NCBI RefSeq assembly: GCF_900114415.1
Contig: NZ_FOSZ01000001.1
Coordinates: forward strand, 682,001 to 746,000
Source of the DNA: Shimia haliotis
Lineage (GTDB): Bacteria > Pseudomonadota > Alphaproteobacteria > Rhodobacterales > Rhodobacteraceae
Direction of reading: 5' to 3'
Length of the DNA stretch: 64,000 nt
The position numbers were made by a program, and so were the translations under genes. Position 1 is the stretch's first letter. Each line of letters opens with the position of its first letter. Shown here one piece after another: positions 55,585 through 64,000 of the stretch. A model generated the notes under the pieces. That model did not search any database and had not been told where the DNA came from. It saw nothing but the letters and a program-made list of their open reading frames with translations.

Positions 55585-57405
55585 ATGGATCTTCGCAATA
55601 TCGCCATCATCGCACACGTTGACCACGGGAAAACCACCCTGGTGGACGAGCTGCTCAAGCAATCCGGCGCTTTCCGGGAAAACCAAGAAGTGGCCGAGCG
55701 GGCTATGGACAGCAACGATCTGGAACGCGAACGCGGTATCACGATTTTTGCCAAGCCGACCTCGGTTGAGTGGAAAGGCACCCGCATCAACATCGTGGAC
55801 ACCCCCGGCCACGCCGACTTTGGTGGCGAAGTTGAGCGGATCCTGAGCATGGTTGACGGTGTGGTTCTGCTGGTGGATGCCGCAGAAGGCCCGATGCCGC
55901 AAACCAAATTCGTGACCTCCAAAGCGCTGGCGCTTGGCCTGCGTCCGATTGTGGTTCTGAACAAAGTCGACAAACCCGACGCCGAGCCTGATCGCGCGCT
56001 GGATGAATGTTTCGACCTCTTTGCCTCGCTGGACGCCAACGACGACCAGCTCGATTTCCCGCACATGTATGCCTCTGGCCGCAACGGCTGGGCGGATGCA
56101 GAGCTTGACGGCCCGCGTGAAGACCTGCACGCGCTCTTCAACCTGATCGTAAACCACGTTCCCGAGCCGAAACAGGTGCACAAGCAGGACGGCGATTTCC
56201 GCATGCTGGCCACAACTCTGGGCTCCGACCCGTTTGTGGGCCGTATCCTGACCGGTCGCGTTGAAAGCGGCACGCTGAAGGTTGGCGCAACCGTGCAGGC
56301 CCTGACCCGCATCGGCCAGAAAATCGAACAGTTCCGTGTGACCAAAATTCAGGCCTTCCGTGGCCTTGCCCAGCAGGACATCGAAGAAGCGCAAGCAGGA
56401 GACATCGTGTCCCTCGCGGGCATGGCGAAGGCCACCGTTGCCGACACCATCTGTGCCCTCGCGGTTGAAGAGCCGCTTGAAGCGCAGCCGATCGATCCGC
56501 CCACCATCACCGTGACTTTCGGCATCAACGACAGCCCGCTGGCTGGTCGTGATGGCAAAAAGGTACAGTCGCGCGTAATTCGCGATCGCCTGATGAAAGA
56601 AGCGGAATCCAACGTTGCGATCAAAATCGCTGACACCCCAGGCGGTGAAGCGTTTGAGGTCTCCGGCCGTGGCGAACTGCAGATGGGCGTTCTGATCGAG
56701 AACATGCGCCGCGAAGGCTTTGAGCTGTCGATCTCCCGTCCGCAGGTGATCATGCGCGAAGAAGACGGCAAACGCATGGAACCGGTTGAGGAAGCCACCA
56801 TCGACGTGGATGATGAATACTCCGGCGCGGTGATCGAAAAACTGACCGGATCGCGCAAAGGCGAATTGGTGGAAATGCGCCCCGCAGGTGCCGGCAAAAC
56901 CCGCATCATCGCGCATGTGCCGTCCCGTGGCCTGATCGGCTATCACGGTGAATTCCTGACCGACACCCGCGGCACCGGCGTTCTGAACCGCGTGTTCCAC
57001 GGCTGGACCCCCTACAAAGGCCCGATTGCCGGCCGTCGTGCGGGTGTTCTGATCTCTATGGAAAACGGCACTTCGGTTGCCTTTGCCCTCTGGAACCTCG
57101 AAGACCGCGGCAAGATGATGATCGGCGCACAGGCTGACGTCTATACCGGCATGATCATTGGCGAGCACAGCCGCGAAAACGACCTCGAAGTGAACCCGCT
57201 CAAGGGCAAAAAGCTGACCAACGTACGTGCCTCCGGCACCGACGAAGCGGTCCGCCTGACCACGCCGATGACCTTGTCGCTGGAAGAGGCGATCGCCTAC
57301 ATCAACGACGATGAGCTGGTGGAAGTGACCCCGAACAACGTGCGTCTGCGCAAGCGTTATCTGGATCCTCACGAACGCAAGCGGATGTCCAAGGCAGCCC
57401 AATAA
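55585..57405 (+). CDS. typA: ribosome-associated GTPase TypA/BipA
   Basis: At 606 residues this is a full-length TypA. The G domain has AHVDHGKTT at residues 10-18, the switch region [10 protein letters not shown] and [19 protein letters not shown]-like domains II, III and V follow, with a TypA-specific C-terminal domain ([13 protein letters not shown]). It acts on the ribosome during stress and cold. Translation may depend on opening the hairpin at 55527-55579. A terminator follows. Confidence 0.97.
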   Translation: MDLRNIAIIAHVDHGKTTLVDELLKQSGAFRENQEVAERAMDSNDLERERGITIFAKPTSVEWKGTRINIVDTPGHADFGGEVERILSMVDGVVLLVDAAEGPMPQTKFVTSKALALGLRPIVVLNKVDKPDAEPDRALDECFDLFASLDANDDQLDFPHMYASGRNGWADAELDGPREDLHALFNLIVNHVPEPKQVHKQDGDFRMLATTLGSDPFVGRILTGRVESGTLKVGATVQALTRIGQKIEQFRVTKIQAFRGLAQQDIEEAQAGDIVSLAGMAKATVADTICALAVEEPLEAQPIDPPTITVTFGINDSPLAGRDGKKVQSRVIRDRLMKEAESNVAIKIADTPGGEAFEVSGRGELQMGVLIENMRREGFELSISRPQVIMREEDGKRMEPVEEATIDVDDEYSGAVIEKLTGSRKGELVEMRPAGAGKTRIIAHVPSRGLIGYHGEFLTDTRGTGVLNRVFHGWTPYKGPIAGRRAGVLISMENGTSVAFALWNLEDRGKMMIGAQADVYTGMIIGEHSRENDLEVNPLKGKKLTNVRASGTDEAVRLTTPMTLSLEEAIAYINDDELVEVTPNNVRLRKRYLDPHERKRMSKAAQ

Positions 57406-57409
57406 ATAG

Positions 57410-57442
57410 AAAAGGCCGGAGCAAACGCTCCGGCCTTTTTTT
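57410..57442 (+). terminator. intrinsic terminator after typA
   Basis: AAAAGGCCGGAGC and GCTCCGGCCTTTT form a perfect 13-bp stem with an AAAC loop, then more T. Its tail touches the stop codon of the convergent amidotransferase gene. Confidence 0.92.
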
Positions 57443-57443
57443 G

Positions 57444-58223
57444 TTAAATCAGCGGTCTGAAAGGCTCGATCGTCACCTCATCTCCGCGGAAAGTGCAGAA
57501 CGATCCGGGCGGCACCTCCTCCCAACCGTCTTCGGCCTCCACCAACGGCTCACTCACTACGGCACGGCCATCGCGGCTGTCGCTTTTGCGGTGATAAACT
57601 GTTGGCGTCACCTTGTCGGAAGAATAGCGGATCGCATAAAGCGCTTCTCCGTCGGAAAAGGCCGCGGCAAGGCGCATATTGGGTGTGCTGCCCCGCTCGC
57701 GGCTCATGCGTTGCAGAATTCCGACGGCAATTTCCATCGCTTCTTTCGGGTTCTCGTCAAGCCCCTCTGTCAGCCCCAGCAGAAACAAGACTTCGCTGTC
57801 TGTCGCCCCCTTGCGTTCGCCATAGAGCGCATCCGGGATCAGCATATCCGCATGACGGCGAAAGTTTTCAAATCCACCGATCTGTCCGTTGTGCATGAAG
57901 GACCATTTGCCAACCGCGAAGGGATGACAATTGTTGCGGCTGGTCGCTGTGCCTGTGGAGGCGCGCACATGCGCCAAAAACAGCCCCGATTTGACCTGAG
58001 CGGTCAGTGATTTCAGGTTCGGGTCCGACCACGCAGGCAGGATGTCGCGATAAAGACCGGGCTCCTCGCGGTCGCCGTACCACGCAAGCCCGACACCATC
58101 GCCGTTGGTCTGGGTCTTGCATTCGGTGGCTTGGATTGATTGCTGGATCAGCGAGTGATCTGGCTGGGTGACAACTTCTTCAATATAACATGGTTGCCCA
58201 ATGTAGGCGGCCCAGCGGCACAT
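57444..58223 (-). CDS. class II glutamine amidotransferase (YafJ/EgtC-like)
   Basis: This 259-residue Ntn-type protein begins MCRWAAYIGQP, with Cys2 as the predicted nucleophile once Met is removed. It contains TNGDGVGLAWYG, LAHVRAST, NCHPFAVGKWSFMHNGQI and GATDSEVLF, typical of stand-alone class II amidotransferase domains. The physiological amide donor or acceptor is unknown. It is alone on the minus strand, and its promoter lies in the 207-base gap up to the DUF1330 gene, where I see no other feature. Confidence 0.9.
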   Translation of the reverse strand: MCRWAAYIGQPCYIEEVVTQPDHSLIQQSIQATECKTQTNGDGVGLAWYGDREEPGLYRDILPAWSDPNLKSLTAQVKSGLFLAHVRASTGTATSRNNCHPFAVGKWSFMHNGQIGGFENFRRHADMLIPDALYGERKGATDSEVLFLLGLTEGLDENPKEAMEIAVGILQRMSRERGSTPNMRLAAAFSDGEALYAIRYSSDKVTPTVYHRKSDSRDGRAVVSEPLVEAEDGWEEVPPGSFCTFRGDEVTIEPFRPLI

Positions 58224-58430
58224 GCGATCCCTCTCCTCGGTCTGGTTGCGCCCACAATCAGTGGCGCCCTTCGGCGGAGGGTTTACACGAAATCCTCCAA
58301 GGAAAAAAGCCCGCTTCTTGACATCAAAATGGAACAGTTTCCCCTTCAGCGAGCTTGCGGTAGAAAATCATGCTACCCTAGATACTATATCGCCAAAGGT
58401 GTCCTTGTGCACTGACGCAGGAATCGGAGA

Positions 58431-58718
58431 TCAGTCAGTGGTTTCCACAACCATCAGTTCGCGCTCACTCGCACCCCGCGCGTGGCTAAGCGCTTCTTGA
58501 TATTCAGGGCTGTGATAGCAGGCGACCGCCGTGTCCACGTCGGGGAACGTCGCCACGACATTGCGTGGACGCTCTTTGCCTTCAAGCTGAACGAAACGTC
58601 CGCCGCGTGCAATAAAGGTGCCGCCATGTTTGGCAATCGCCGGCCCTGCCAATTCGGCATATTTTCCATATGCCTCGGCATCGGTCACAGTCACATGTGC
58701 AATCCAGAGCGCGCCCAT
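58431..58718 (-). CDS. DUF1330 family protein
   Basis: This 95-residue dimeric alpha/beta-barrel (ferredoxin-like) protein has the DUF1330 layout: IAHVTVTDAEAYGKYAELAGPAIAKHGGTFIARGGR...RNVVATFPDVDTAVACYHSPEYQEA. The function is unknown. AAGGGAGA precedes ATG 58718. It lies 84 bases beyond the alaS end on the same strand. Confidence 0.88.
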   Translation of the reverse strand: MGALWIAHVTVTDAEAYGKYAELAGPAIAKHGGTFIARGGRFVQLEGKERPRNVVATFPDVDTAVACYHSPEYQEALSHARGASERELMVVETTD

Positions 58719-58802
58719 GGTGTATCTCCCTTGTTGTCCTGCCCGCAGTTTACGCCAAACGGCGGGCAGTCCAAGAGTTTTCTGACCAAATGGTCAGGCA
58801 AT

Positions 58803-61475
58803 TCAGCCAGCGAGCACCGCTTCGGCTGCGGCGATTGCAGCATCGGCATTGCTTGCGTCTTTTGCCCCGCCCTGTGCCATGTCGGGGCGTCCGCCGCCGC
58901 CTTTGCCACCAAGCGCTTCGACCGCGGCCCGCACAAGATCCACAGCCGAGTGTGTGCCTTTCAAATCGTCAGTCACGCCAGCGGCCACGGCGACCTTGTC
59001 GCCCGTGTCCGCGATCAACAGGACCGCGCCACTTTCGAGCCGCGATTTATGCTCGTCCATCAACGGCGGCAGATCTTTGCCGGACACACCAGAGAGCACC
59101 TGCGCGAAGAACTTCACACCGTTGATCTCTTTGGCCTCGGGACCGGAACCCTGTCCAGCGCCACCCGCCATCGCCAGTTCACGGCGCAACGTGGCCACTT
59201 CGTTCTGCAACGATTTGCGCTCGTCCATCAGACCTTGAACACGGTCGATCAACTGCGGTGGTTGAACCTTCAGTTTGGTGGAAATGTTTGCCACGCGTTT
59301 TGCCTGTTCGTGCAGGTGTTGGAACGCGGCCTCACCGGTCAACGCTTCGATCCGACGGATACCAGCCGCAGAAGCGCCATCAGAGAGGATCACAAACACA
59401 CCAATGTCGCCGGTCTGATTGACGTGCGTTCCACCGCAAAGTTCGATCGAATAGGTGTCGCCGTGCAGGCCTTTGCCAGTGTTGGCCCGCCCCATCGATA
59501 CGACTCGCACCTCGTCACCATATTTCTCGCCAAAGAGCGCCTGTGCGCCGAGGCCGCGTGCGTCGTCCGGCGTCATGATCCGGGTTTCGACCGGCGTGTT
59601 CTGACGGATATAAGCGTTCACATCCTGCGCAACGGCCAGCATTTCTTCGGCGCTCAAAGCCTTGTTGTGGCTAAAGTCAAACCGCAGACGGTCATCCGCG
59701 TTGAGAGAGCCACGTTGTGCCACGTGATCCCCAAGCGCATCCCGCAGCGCTTCGTGAAGCAAGTGTGTCGCCGAGTGGTTCGCGCGGATCGCCTTGCGGC
59801 GGGCATGATCCACATCCAGAGCCACCGCGTCACCCTTGTTGAGTGCGCCGTTAGACATGGTGATCTTGTGGGCAAACAATTTGCTATCCGCAAATTTCTG
59901 AACATCGGACACTGTGCCGACGTCGCCGCGGTTCTCAAGGCGCGAGATGATGCCATGGTCGGCCACCTGACCACCGCTTTCGGCGTAGAACGGCGTCTGG
60001 TTCACAACCACCCAGCCCTCTTCGCCCTGTGCGATGCTATCAACCAATGCCCCGTCTTTGATCAGCGCATGAACCTGCCCTTCAGCAGTTTCGGTGTCAT
60101 AGCCAAGGAATTCTGTGGTGCCGCACTCTTCGGCAATATCGAACCAAAGGCCGGCCTCTGCTGCATCACCGGACCCGACATGCGCCGCACGCGCCTTGGC
60201 CTTTTGTTCAGCCATCGCCGTGTCAAAGCCGTCGGTGTCGACCTCGCGGCCCTTCTCGCGCAGGGCGTCCTGTGTCAGGTCGAGCGGGAAGCCGTAGGTG
60301 TCATAAAGCTTGAACGCAGCAGCACCTGACAATGGGGCGCCCTCACCCAGACCGTCCAGTTCGTCGTCCAGCAGTTTCAGGCCGCGGTCCAGCGTCTGTT
60401 TGAATTTGACCTCTTCCTGCTTGAGGGTTTCCTCAATCAAGGCCTGCGCCTGTCCCAGTTCGGGATAGGCCTGACCCATCTGCTGCACGAGCGACGGCAC
60501 CAGTTGATGCATCACAGGATCTTTGGCACCCAGCAGGTGCGCATGACGCATGGCGCGGCGCATGATGCGACGCAGCACATAACCGCGACCGTCGTTGGAC
60601 GGCATCACACCATCCGCCATGAGGAACGAGGTGGAGCGCAAATGGTCGGCAATCACGCGGTGATGAACGTTCTGATCGCCATACGGGTCTGTGGAGGTCA
60701 CATTCGCAGAAGCCTCGATCAGCGCCTTAAAGAGATCGGTGTCGTAGTTGTCGTGGCTGCCCTGAAGCAACGCGCCAATCCGTTCCAGCCCCATACCGGT
60801 GTCGATCGACTGCATGTCCAGCGCCTTCATCGAGCCGTCTTCAAACTGCTCGTTCTGCATGAAAACGACGTTCCAGATTTCGATGAAGCGGTCGCCATCT
60901 TCTTCGGGCGAGCCGGGAGGGCCACCCCAGATATGATCGCCGTGGTCATAGAAGATTTCGGTGCAAGGGCCACAAGGGCCGGTCGGGCCCATTTGCCAGA
61001 AGTTGTCAGACGTGGCGATGCGGATGATCCGATCCTCCGGCACGCCCATTTTCTTCCAGATATTAAAGGCTTCGTCGTCGGTGTGATACACCGTTGTATA
61101 AAGCTTGTCCTTCGGAATGCCGAATTCCTTGGTGATCAATTCCCAGGCAAACCGGATCGCGTCTTCCTTGAAATAGTCACCAAAGGAGAAGTTGCCGAGC
61201 ATTTCGAAAAAAGTGTGGTGACGCGCGGTATAGCCGACGTTGTCCAGATCGTTGTGCTTGCCGCCTGCGCGTACACATTTCTGCGCCGTCGTGGCCCGTT
61301 GATAGTCGCGTTTTTCAACGCCGGTAAACAGGTTCTTGAACTGCACCATGCCCGAATTGACGAACATCAGCGTCGGGTCGTTGCGCGGCACCAACGGGCT
61401 TGAATCCACGATCTCGTGGCCCTGTTTGGCAAAATAGTTCAGAAAGGTGGACCGGATGTCGTTCAGGCTGGCCAT
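58803..61475 (-). CDS. alaS: alanyl-tRNA synthetase
   Basis: This 890-residue enzyme starts [30 protein letters not shown]. It has the class II catalytic core, the editing domain with metal ligands ([12 protein letters not shown] and [10 protein letters not shown]) and the C-terminal DHHA1/C-Ala region. It charges tRNA-Ala and edits misloaded Ser or Gly. ATG 61475 gives the normal length; the frame open to 61586 adds nothing conserved. It lies downstream of recA and MOSC with a 128-base gap. Confidence 0.97.
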   Translation of the reverse strand: MASLNDIRSTFLNYFAKQGHEIVDSSPLVPRNDPTLMFVNSGMVQFKNLFTGVEKRDYQRATTAQKCVRAGGKHNDLDNVGYTARHHTFFEMLGNFSFGDYFKEDAIRFAWELITKEFGIPKDKLYTTVYHTDDEAFNIWKKMGVPEDRIIRIATSDNFWQMGPTGPCGPCTEIFYDHGDHIWGGPPGSPEEDGDRFIEIWNVVFMQNEQFEDGSMKALDMQSIDTGMGLERIGALLQGSHDNYDTDLFKALIEASANVTSTDPYGDQNVHHRVIADHLRSTSFLMADGVMPSNDGRGYVLRRIMRRAMRHAHLLGAKDPVMHQLVPSLVQQMGQAYPELGQAQALIEETLKQEEVKFKQTLDRGLKLLDDELDGLGEGAPLSGAAAFKLYDTYGFPLDLTQDALREKGREVDTDGFDTAMAEQKAKARAAHVGSGDAAEAGLWFDIAEECGTTEFLGYDTETAEGQVHALIKDGALVDSIAQGEEGWVVVNQTPFYAESGGQVADHGIISRLENRGDVGTVSDVQKFADSKLFAHKITMSNGALNKGDAVALDVDHARRKAIRANHSATHLLHEALRDALGDHVAQRGSLNADDRLRFDFSHNKALSAEEMLAVAQDVNAYIRQNTPVETRIMTPDDARGLGAQALFGEKYGDEVRVVSMGRANTGKGLHGDTYSIELCGGTHVNQTGDIGVFVILSDGASAAGIRRIEALTGEAAFQHLHEQAKRVANISTKLKVQPPQLIDRVQGLMDERKSLQNEVATLRRELAMAGGAGQGSGPEAKEINGVKFFAQVLSGVSGKDLPPLMDEHKSRLESGAVLLIADTGDKVAVAAGVTDDLKGTHSAVDLVRAAVEALGGKGGGGRPDMAQGGAKDASNADAAIAAAEAVLAG

Positions 61476-61603
61476 GAGCAGATCTCTTGCGCTGTTTTTG
61501 CGTGTCGGATCGGGTTTATAACCCCAGCGCGGGGCTGTCCACATGGCATTGGCAAAAGCGGTGGATCGCGGGCCTGCATTCCGCAATCGCTACGGATCAG
61601 CCG

Positions 61604-62155
61604 TTAGTCGGCGACCTTGCGCAAAATGTCGCCTTCGCGGATCACCCCATCCTGTTCAACCGAACACAGCACACCGCGCAACCGGTAGGCCCGATGGCGC
61701 GGATCACGCACCCAGTCATAAGCCTCTGGACCATACCGCGCCTTCCATTTGACGCAGCCTTCGTTGAACACGCCAGACACACGCAACACTGCGCTACCAA
61801 CCGACAAAAGCTGCCCCTCGGGCATATTGGTTTCGGTCATGTCGATGTCGGCGGCAAAGGTGTCACCGGGATGCAGGGTGTCCAGTTCGGGATGCCACAC
61901 CAGATCCAGCACGCGCTGCGGAATGAGGCAGACCTGAATTCCGGGATGCGGGTCGCCGTTGTCCAACCTGAGCCAGGGCTGTGTGGCCCATCGCTCGCCA
62001 GGGATGCCGCCCGCGCGCGTCAATGTGATTTCCGGGACAAACCGGCGCGCATTGCGCTCGGGTCTCAGGCACAAATGCGAAATGGCCGCCCCGTCTTTGG
62101 GGGCGGCCAGCACGTGAGGCAGAGCCTCAAACAAGTCTTTGGACGACGGCGTCAC
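61604..62155 (-). CDS. MOSC-domain protein
   Basis: This 183-residue protein carries a stand-alone MOSC domain with the conserved cysteine C134 in [12 protein letters not shown], preceded by [23 protein letters not shown] domains bind molybdenum cofactor and pass sulfur. Members related to YiiM or mARC reduce N-hydroxylated compounds, but the small size gives no specific activity. Its ATG overlaps the recA stop by four bases, so it is coupled to recA. Confidence 0.88.
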   Translation of the reverse strand: MTPSSKDLFEALPHVLAAPKDGAAISHLCLRPERNARRFVPEITLTRAGGIPGERWATQPWLRLDNGDPHPGIQVCLIPQRVLDLVWHPELDTLHPGDTFAADIDMTETNMPEGQLLSVGSAVLRVSGVFNEGCVKWKARYGPEAYDWVRDPRHRAYRLRGVLCSVEQDGVIREGDILRKVAD

Positions 62156-63222
62156 TCTTCAACCACGTCATCATCCAGCGGCGGCATATCGAAATCGAGC
62201 CCGTGCGCCGCGCGAATCTTGTCTTCGATCTCATAGGCGATGCGGTTGTTTTCCTTCAGGAAAGTTTTGGCGTTCTCACGCCCCTGCCCGATGCGTTCGT
62301 CGCCATAGCTGAACCAGCTGCCGGATTTCTCGACCACGCCGGCCTTCACACCAAGATCCAGCAATTCGCCCATCTTGGAGATGCCTTCGCCATACATGAT
62401 GTCAAATTCGACCTGCTTGAACGGCGGAGCCACCTTGTTTTTCACGACTTTCACGCGGGTTGCGTTGCCAACCACCTCGTCACGGTCCTTCAGCGCGCCG
62501 ATACGGCGGATGTCCAGACGCACTGAGCTGTAGAATTTCAACGCGTTGCCGCCAGTCGTGGTTTCGGGCGAGCCAAACATCACGCCGATTTTCATCCGGA
62601 TCTGGTTGATGAAGACCACCATACAGTTGGATCGCGAGATCGAGCCGGTGAGTTTGCGCATCGCCTGGCTCATCAGGCGCGCCTGCACACCAACGTTGCT
62701 GTCGCCCATGTCGCCCTCAAGTTCGGACTTCGGTGTCAGTGCGGCAACCGAATCGACCACGACCATGTTCACCGCGCCGGAGCGCACCAAAGTGTCGACG
62801 ATTTCCAGCGCCTGTTCGCCAGTGTCGGGCTGAGAAATCAGCAATTCATCCAGGTTCACGCCCAGCTTTTTGGCATATTGCGGATCAAGCGCGTGTTCCG
62901 CGTCCACAAAGGCACAAACACCGCCCTTTTTCTGCTCCTCTGCGATGCAGTGCAGGGTCAACGTGGTTTTACCCGAACTTTCCGGCCCGTAGATCTCAAT
63001 GATCCGCCCTTTGGGCAGGCCGCCGATTCCCAACGCGATGTCGAGACTCAGAGAGCCGGTCGATGTCGACTCGATTTCCTGCGCGGGATTGTCCGCGCCC
63101 AATTTCATGATCGAGCCCTTGCCGAACTGACGTTCAATCTGGGCCAAAGCGCTATCAAGCGCCTTTTGTTTGTCGGGAGAGTTTTTCTTGCTGCTCATTG
63201 TCAAAAGATCTGCCGTTGCCAT
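62152..63222 (-). CDS. recA: recombinase RecA
   Basis: This 356-residue protein has Walker [10 protein letters not shown] at about 79-87 and the RecA signature [14 protein letters not shown]. Loop elements and the acidic C-terminus (DDDVVEE) are also present. It carries out homologous recombination and triggers LexA self-cleavage. AAGGAG at nine bases supports ATG 63222; an internal ATG eight codons later is a weaker choice. Two SOS-box-like sites lie 53-95 bases upstream. Confidence 0.98.
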   Translation of the reverse strand: MATADLLTMSSKKNSPDKQKALDSALAQIERQFGKGSIMKLGADNPAQEIESTSTGSLSLDIALGIGGLPKGRIIEIYGPESSGKTTLTLHCIAEEQKKGGVCAFVDAEHALDPQYAKKLGVNLDELLISQPDTGEQALEIVDTLVRSGAVNMVVVDSVAALTPKSELEGDMGDSNVGVQARLMSQAMRKLTGSISRSNCMVVFINQIRMKIGVMFGSPETTTGGNALKFYSSVRLDIRRIGALKDRDEVVGNATRVKVVKNKVAPPFKQVEFDIMYGEGISKMGELLDLGVKAGVVEKSGSWFSYGDERIGQGRENAKTFLKENNRIAYEIEDKIRAAHGLDFDMPPLDDDVVEE

Positions 63223-63274
63223 TGTGCTTGGCTCCTTATTCCATACCCGCGCTTGTGCGGCAATCATTGCCTGC

Positions 63275-63289
63275 GTTCACCTCTTGTTC
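63275..63289. promoter_or_regulatory. SOS box (LexA site) upstream of recA
   Basis: GTTC-ACCTCTT-GTTC exactly fits the alphaproteobacterial LexA consensus GTTC-N7-GTTC. It lies 53-67 bases before the recA start. On the recA sense strand it reads GAAC-N7-GAAC. Confidence 0.88.
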
Positions 63290-63302
63290 TCAAACGTTAT
63301 GA

Positions 63303-63317
63303 GATCAAAAGGAGAAC
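63303..63317. promoter_or_regulatory. second, imperfect SOS-box-like site
   Basis: GATC-AAAAGGA-GAAC, or GTTC-N7-GATC on the recA strand, differs from the LexA consensus at one base. It is 28 bases from the perfect box and further from recA. It may be a weaker LexA site, or chance. Confidence 0.45.
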
Positions 63318-63430
63318 AAATCAATCAAAAAACGATACCAACAGCTTTTTCCCACAAGGGTTAAGGAGTCGTTTACAAGTAATCTTCAAATAGGTGAAAA
63401 CCGTCAGTGAATAGCAGCAAGGCGTAGTAG

Positions 63431-64000
63431 ATGCTTGTTTTCTGGAACAAAAAACTGGTCTTTCTCTCGGTTCCCAAGACCGGAACCACCGCAATCGAGG
63501 AGGCTCTTAGCCCCTTTGCGGATATGGTGATCTCACATCCCCCCGAGCTCAAACACGCGCCGCTTTACCGCTACAACAGATTCTTCCGGCCAATGTTCGA
63601 ACGGGCCTGCAAAACGGACGACATGGAAACCATGGCCGTGATGCGAGAGCCCGTGAGTTGGCTGGCGAGTTGGTATCGGTATCGACGGCGCGAAGACCTG
63701 CGCGGGCTTCCAAATTCCACAGAGAATGTGAGTTTTGAGGAGTTCGTTCAGGAGTATATGAAGGGCGACAAGAAAGCGCCTTTTGCAAATGTCGGCAGTC
63801 AGGCCAGATTTTTGGAACCGCGCAAGAACGGGCTCAAGGTGGATCACCTTTTCCGCTATGAGGATCAGGCAAGGTTGTTGGATTTTCTCGAAACCCGCCT
63901 GCAGTTGAAAATCGAATTGCCGCGCAGGAACACCTCTCCGGATATGCCGCTATCGCTGTCGCCTGACACCCATGCAAAACTGCGCCGCAAATGCGCCGAG
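63431..64000 (+). CDS. sulfotransferase family protein (5' part)
   Basis: The first 190 codons run off the window end. The N-terminus has the PAPS-binding loop SVPKTGTTAIEEAL (residues 13-26) and a later VMREPVSWLASWYRYRRR, matching the 3'-phosphate-binding REP-type motif of Sulfotransfer families. Such proteins transfer sulfate from PAPS to carbohydrates or lipids; some roseobacter members are of unknown target. The start ATG 63431 has only a weak AAGG well upstream. It is divergent from recA. Confidence 0.85.
   Translation, partial: MLVFWNKKLVFLSVPKTGTTAIEEALSPFADMVISHPPELKHAPLYRYNRFFRPMFERACKTDDMETMAVMREPVSWLASWYRYRRREDLRGLPNSTENVSFEEFVQEYMKGDKKAPFANVGSQARFLEPRKNGLKVDHLFRYEDQARLLDFLETRLQLKIELPRRNTSPDMPLSLSPDTHAKLRRKCAE

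Noticed and set aside
55519-57402. Very long minus-strand open frame opposite typA
   Set aside because: It is an antisense shadow of the highly biased typA codons, and its sequence shows no recognisable domain.

Overview
The window reads as a chromosomal segment of an alphaproteobacterium of the order Rhodobacterales, most likely the marine Roseobacter group. The evidence is a ChpT histidine phosphotransferase, an olsB-olsA pair, a phoR-pstSCAB-phoU-phoB operon, a Suf operon headed by an IscR without the usual cysteines, an alphaproteobacterial GTTC-N7-GTTC SOS box at recA, and an L21 protein with a helix-hairpin-helix tail. The genus cannot be fixed from sequence alone. I see no insertion sequence, phage gene, integrase, CRISPR array or rRNA operon. 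The one tRNA is tRNA-Arg(CCG). The region is gene-dense and looks vertically inherited.

Layout. 1-5.3 kb: rplU (3' end), rpmA, a LysE exporter, a GNAT acetyltransferase, obgE, proB and proA. 5.2-8.4 kb: chpT divergent from a DUF3553 gene, then olsB-olsA (ornithine lipid) and a GST. 8.7-10.5 kb: rpsB-tsf with intrinsic terminators. 10.5-19.1 kb, minus strand: a complete phosphate regulon (phoR, pstS, pstC, pstA, pstB, phoU, phoB) followed by a solo LuxR, with two Pho boxes. 19.1-23.6 kb: gamma carbonic anhydrase, gmk and yicC, a PAS protein, and class II DAHP synthase. 23.7-26.3 kb: a GlxA-type regulator, a small secreted protein and a PQQ-type sugar dehydrogenase. 26.5-32.0 kb: a branched-chain amino acid ABC operon containing an extra small membrane protein. 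32.1-34.7 kb: a HerA-like ATPase, a candidate small RNA and an IalB-like protein. 34.7-41.2 kb: an envelope cluster (KAS, ACP, LpxD-like, L,D-transpeptidase, Tat-exported MepK-like), an ATPase-less ABC membrane domain and tRNA-Arg.

41.2-49.0 kb, minus strand: iscR, a class V desulfurase, sufB, ybjQ-like, sufC, sufD, two small membrane proteins and sufS. A perfect palindrome resembling an Irr iron-control element lies in the promoter shared with a divergent hydrolase. 49.1-53.0 kb: hydrolase, small protein and HD protein, facing a secreted phospholipase A2-like protein coupled to a membrane-anchored glycerophosphodiesterase. 53.2-58.8 kb: icd, YitT, an SMR exporter, typA behind a strong hairpin, a class II amidotransferase and a DUF1330 protein. 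58.8-64.0 kb: recA, MOSC and alaS on the minus strand, and the start of a sulfotransferase.

Most of the window is housekeeping. The less ordinary signals are the PLA2-GDPD pair, the KAS-ACP-LpxD envelope unit, the hairpin covering the typA ribosome-binding site, the candidate RNA near 33.9 kb, the terminated 3' tail of the solo LuxR gene, the soluble PhoR, and the extra membrane proteins inside the suf and liv operons.
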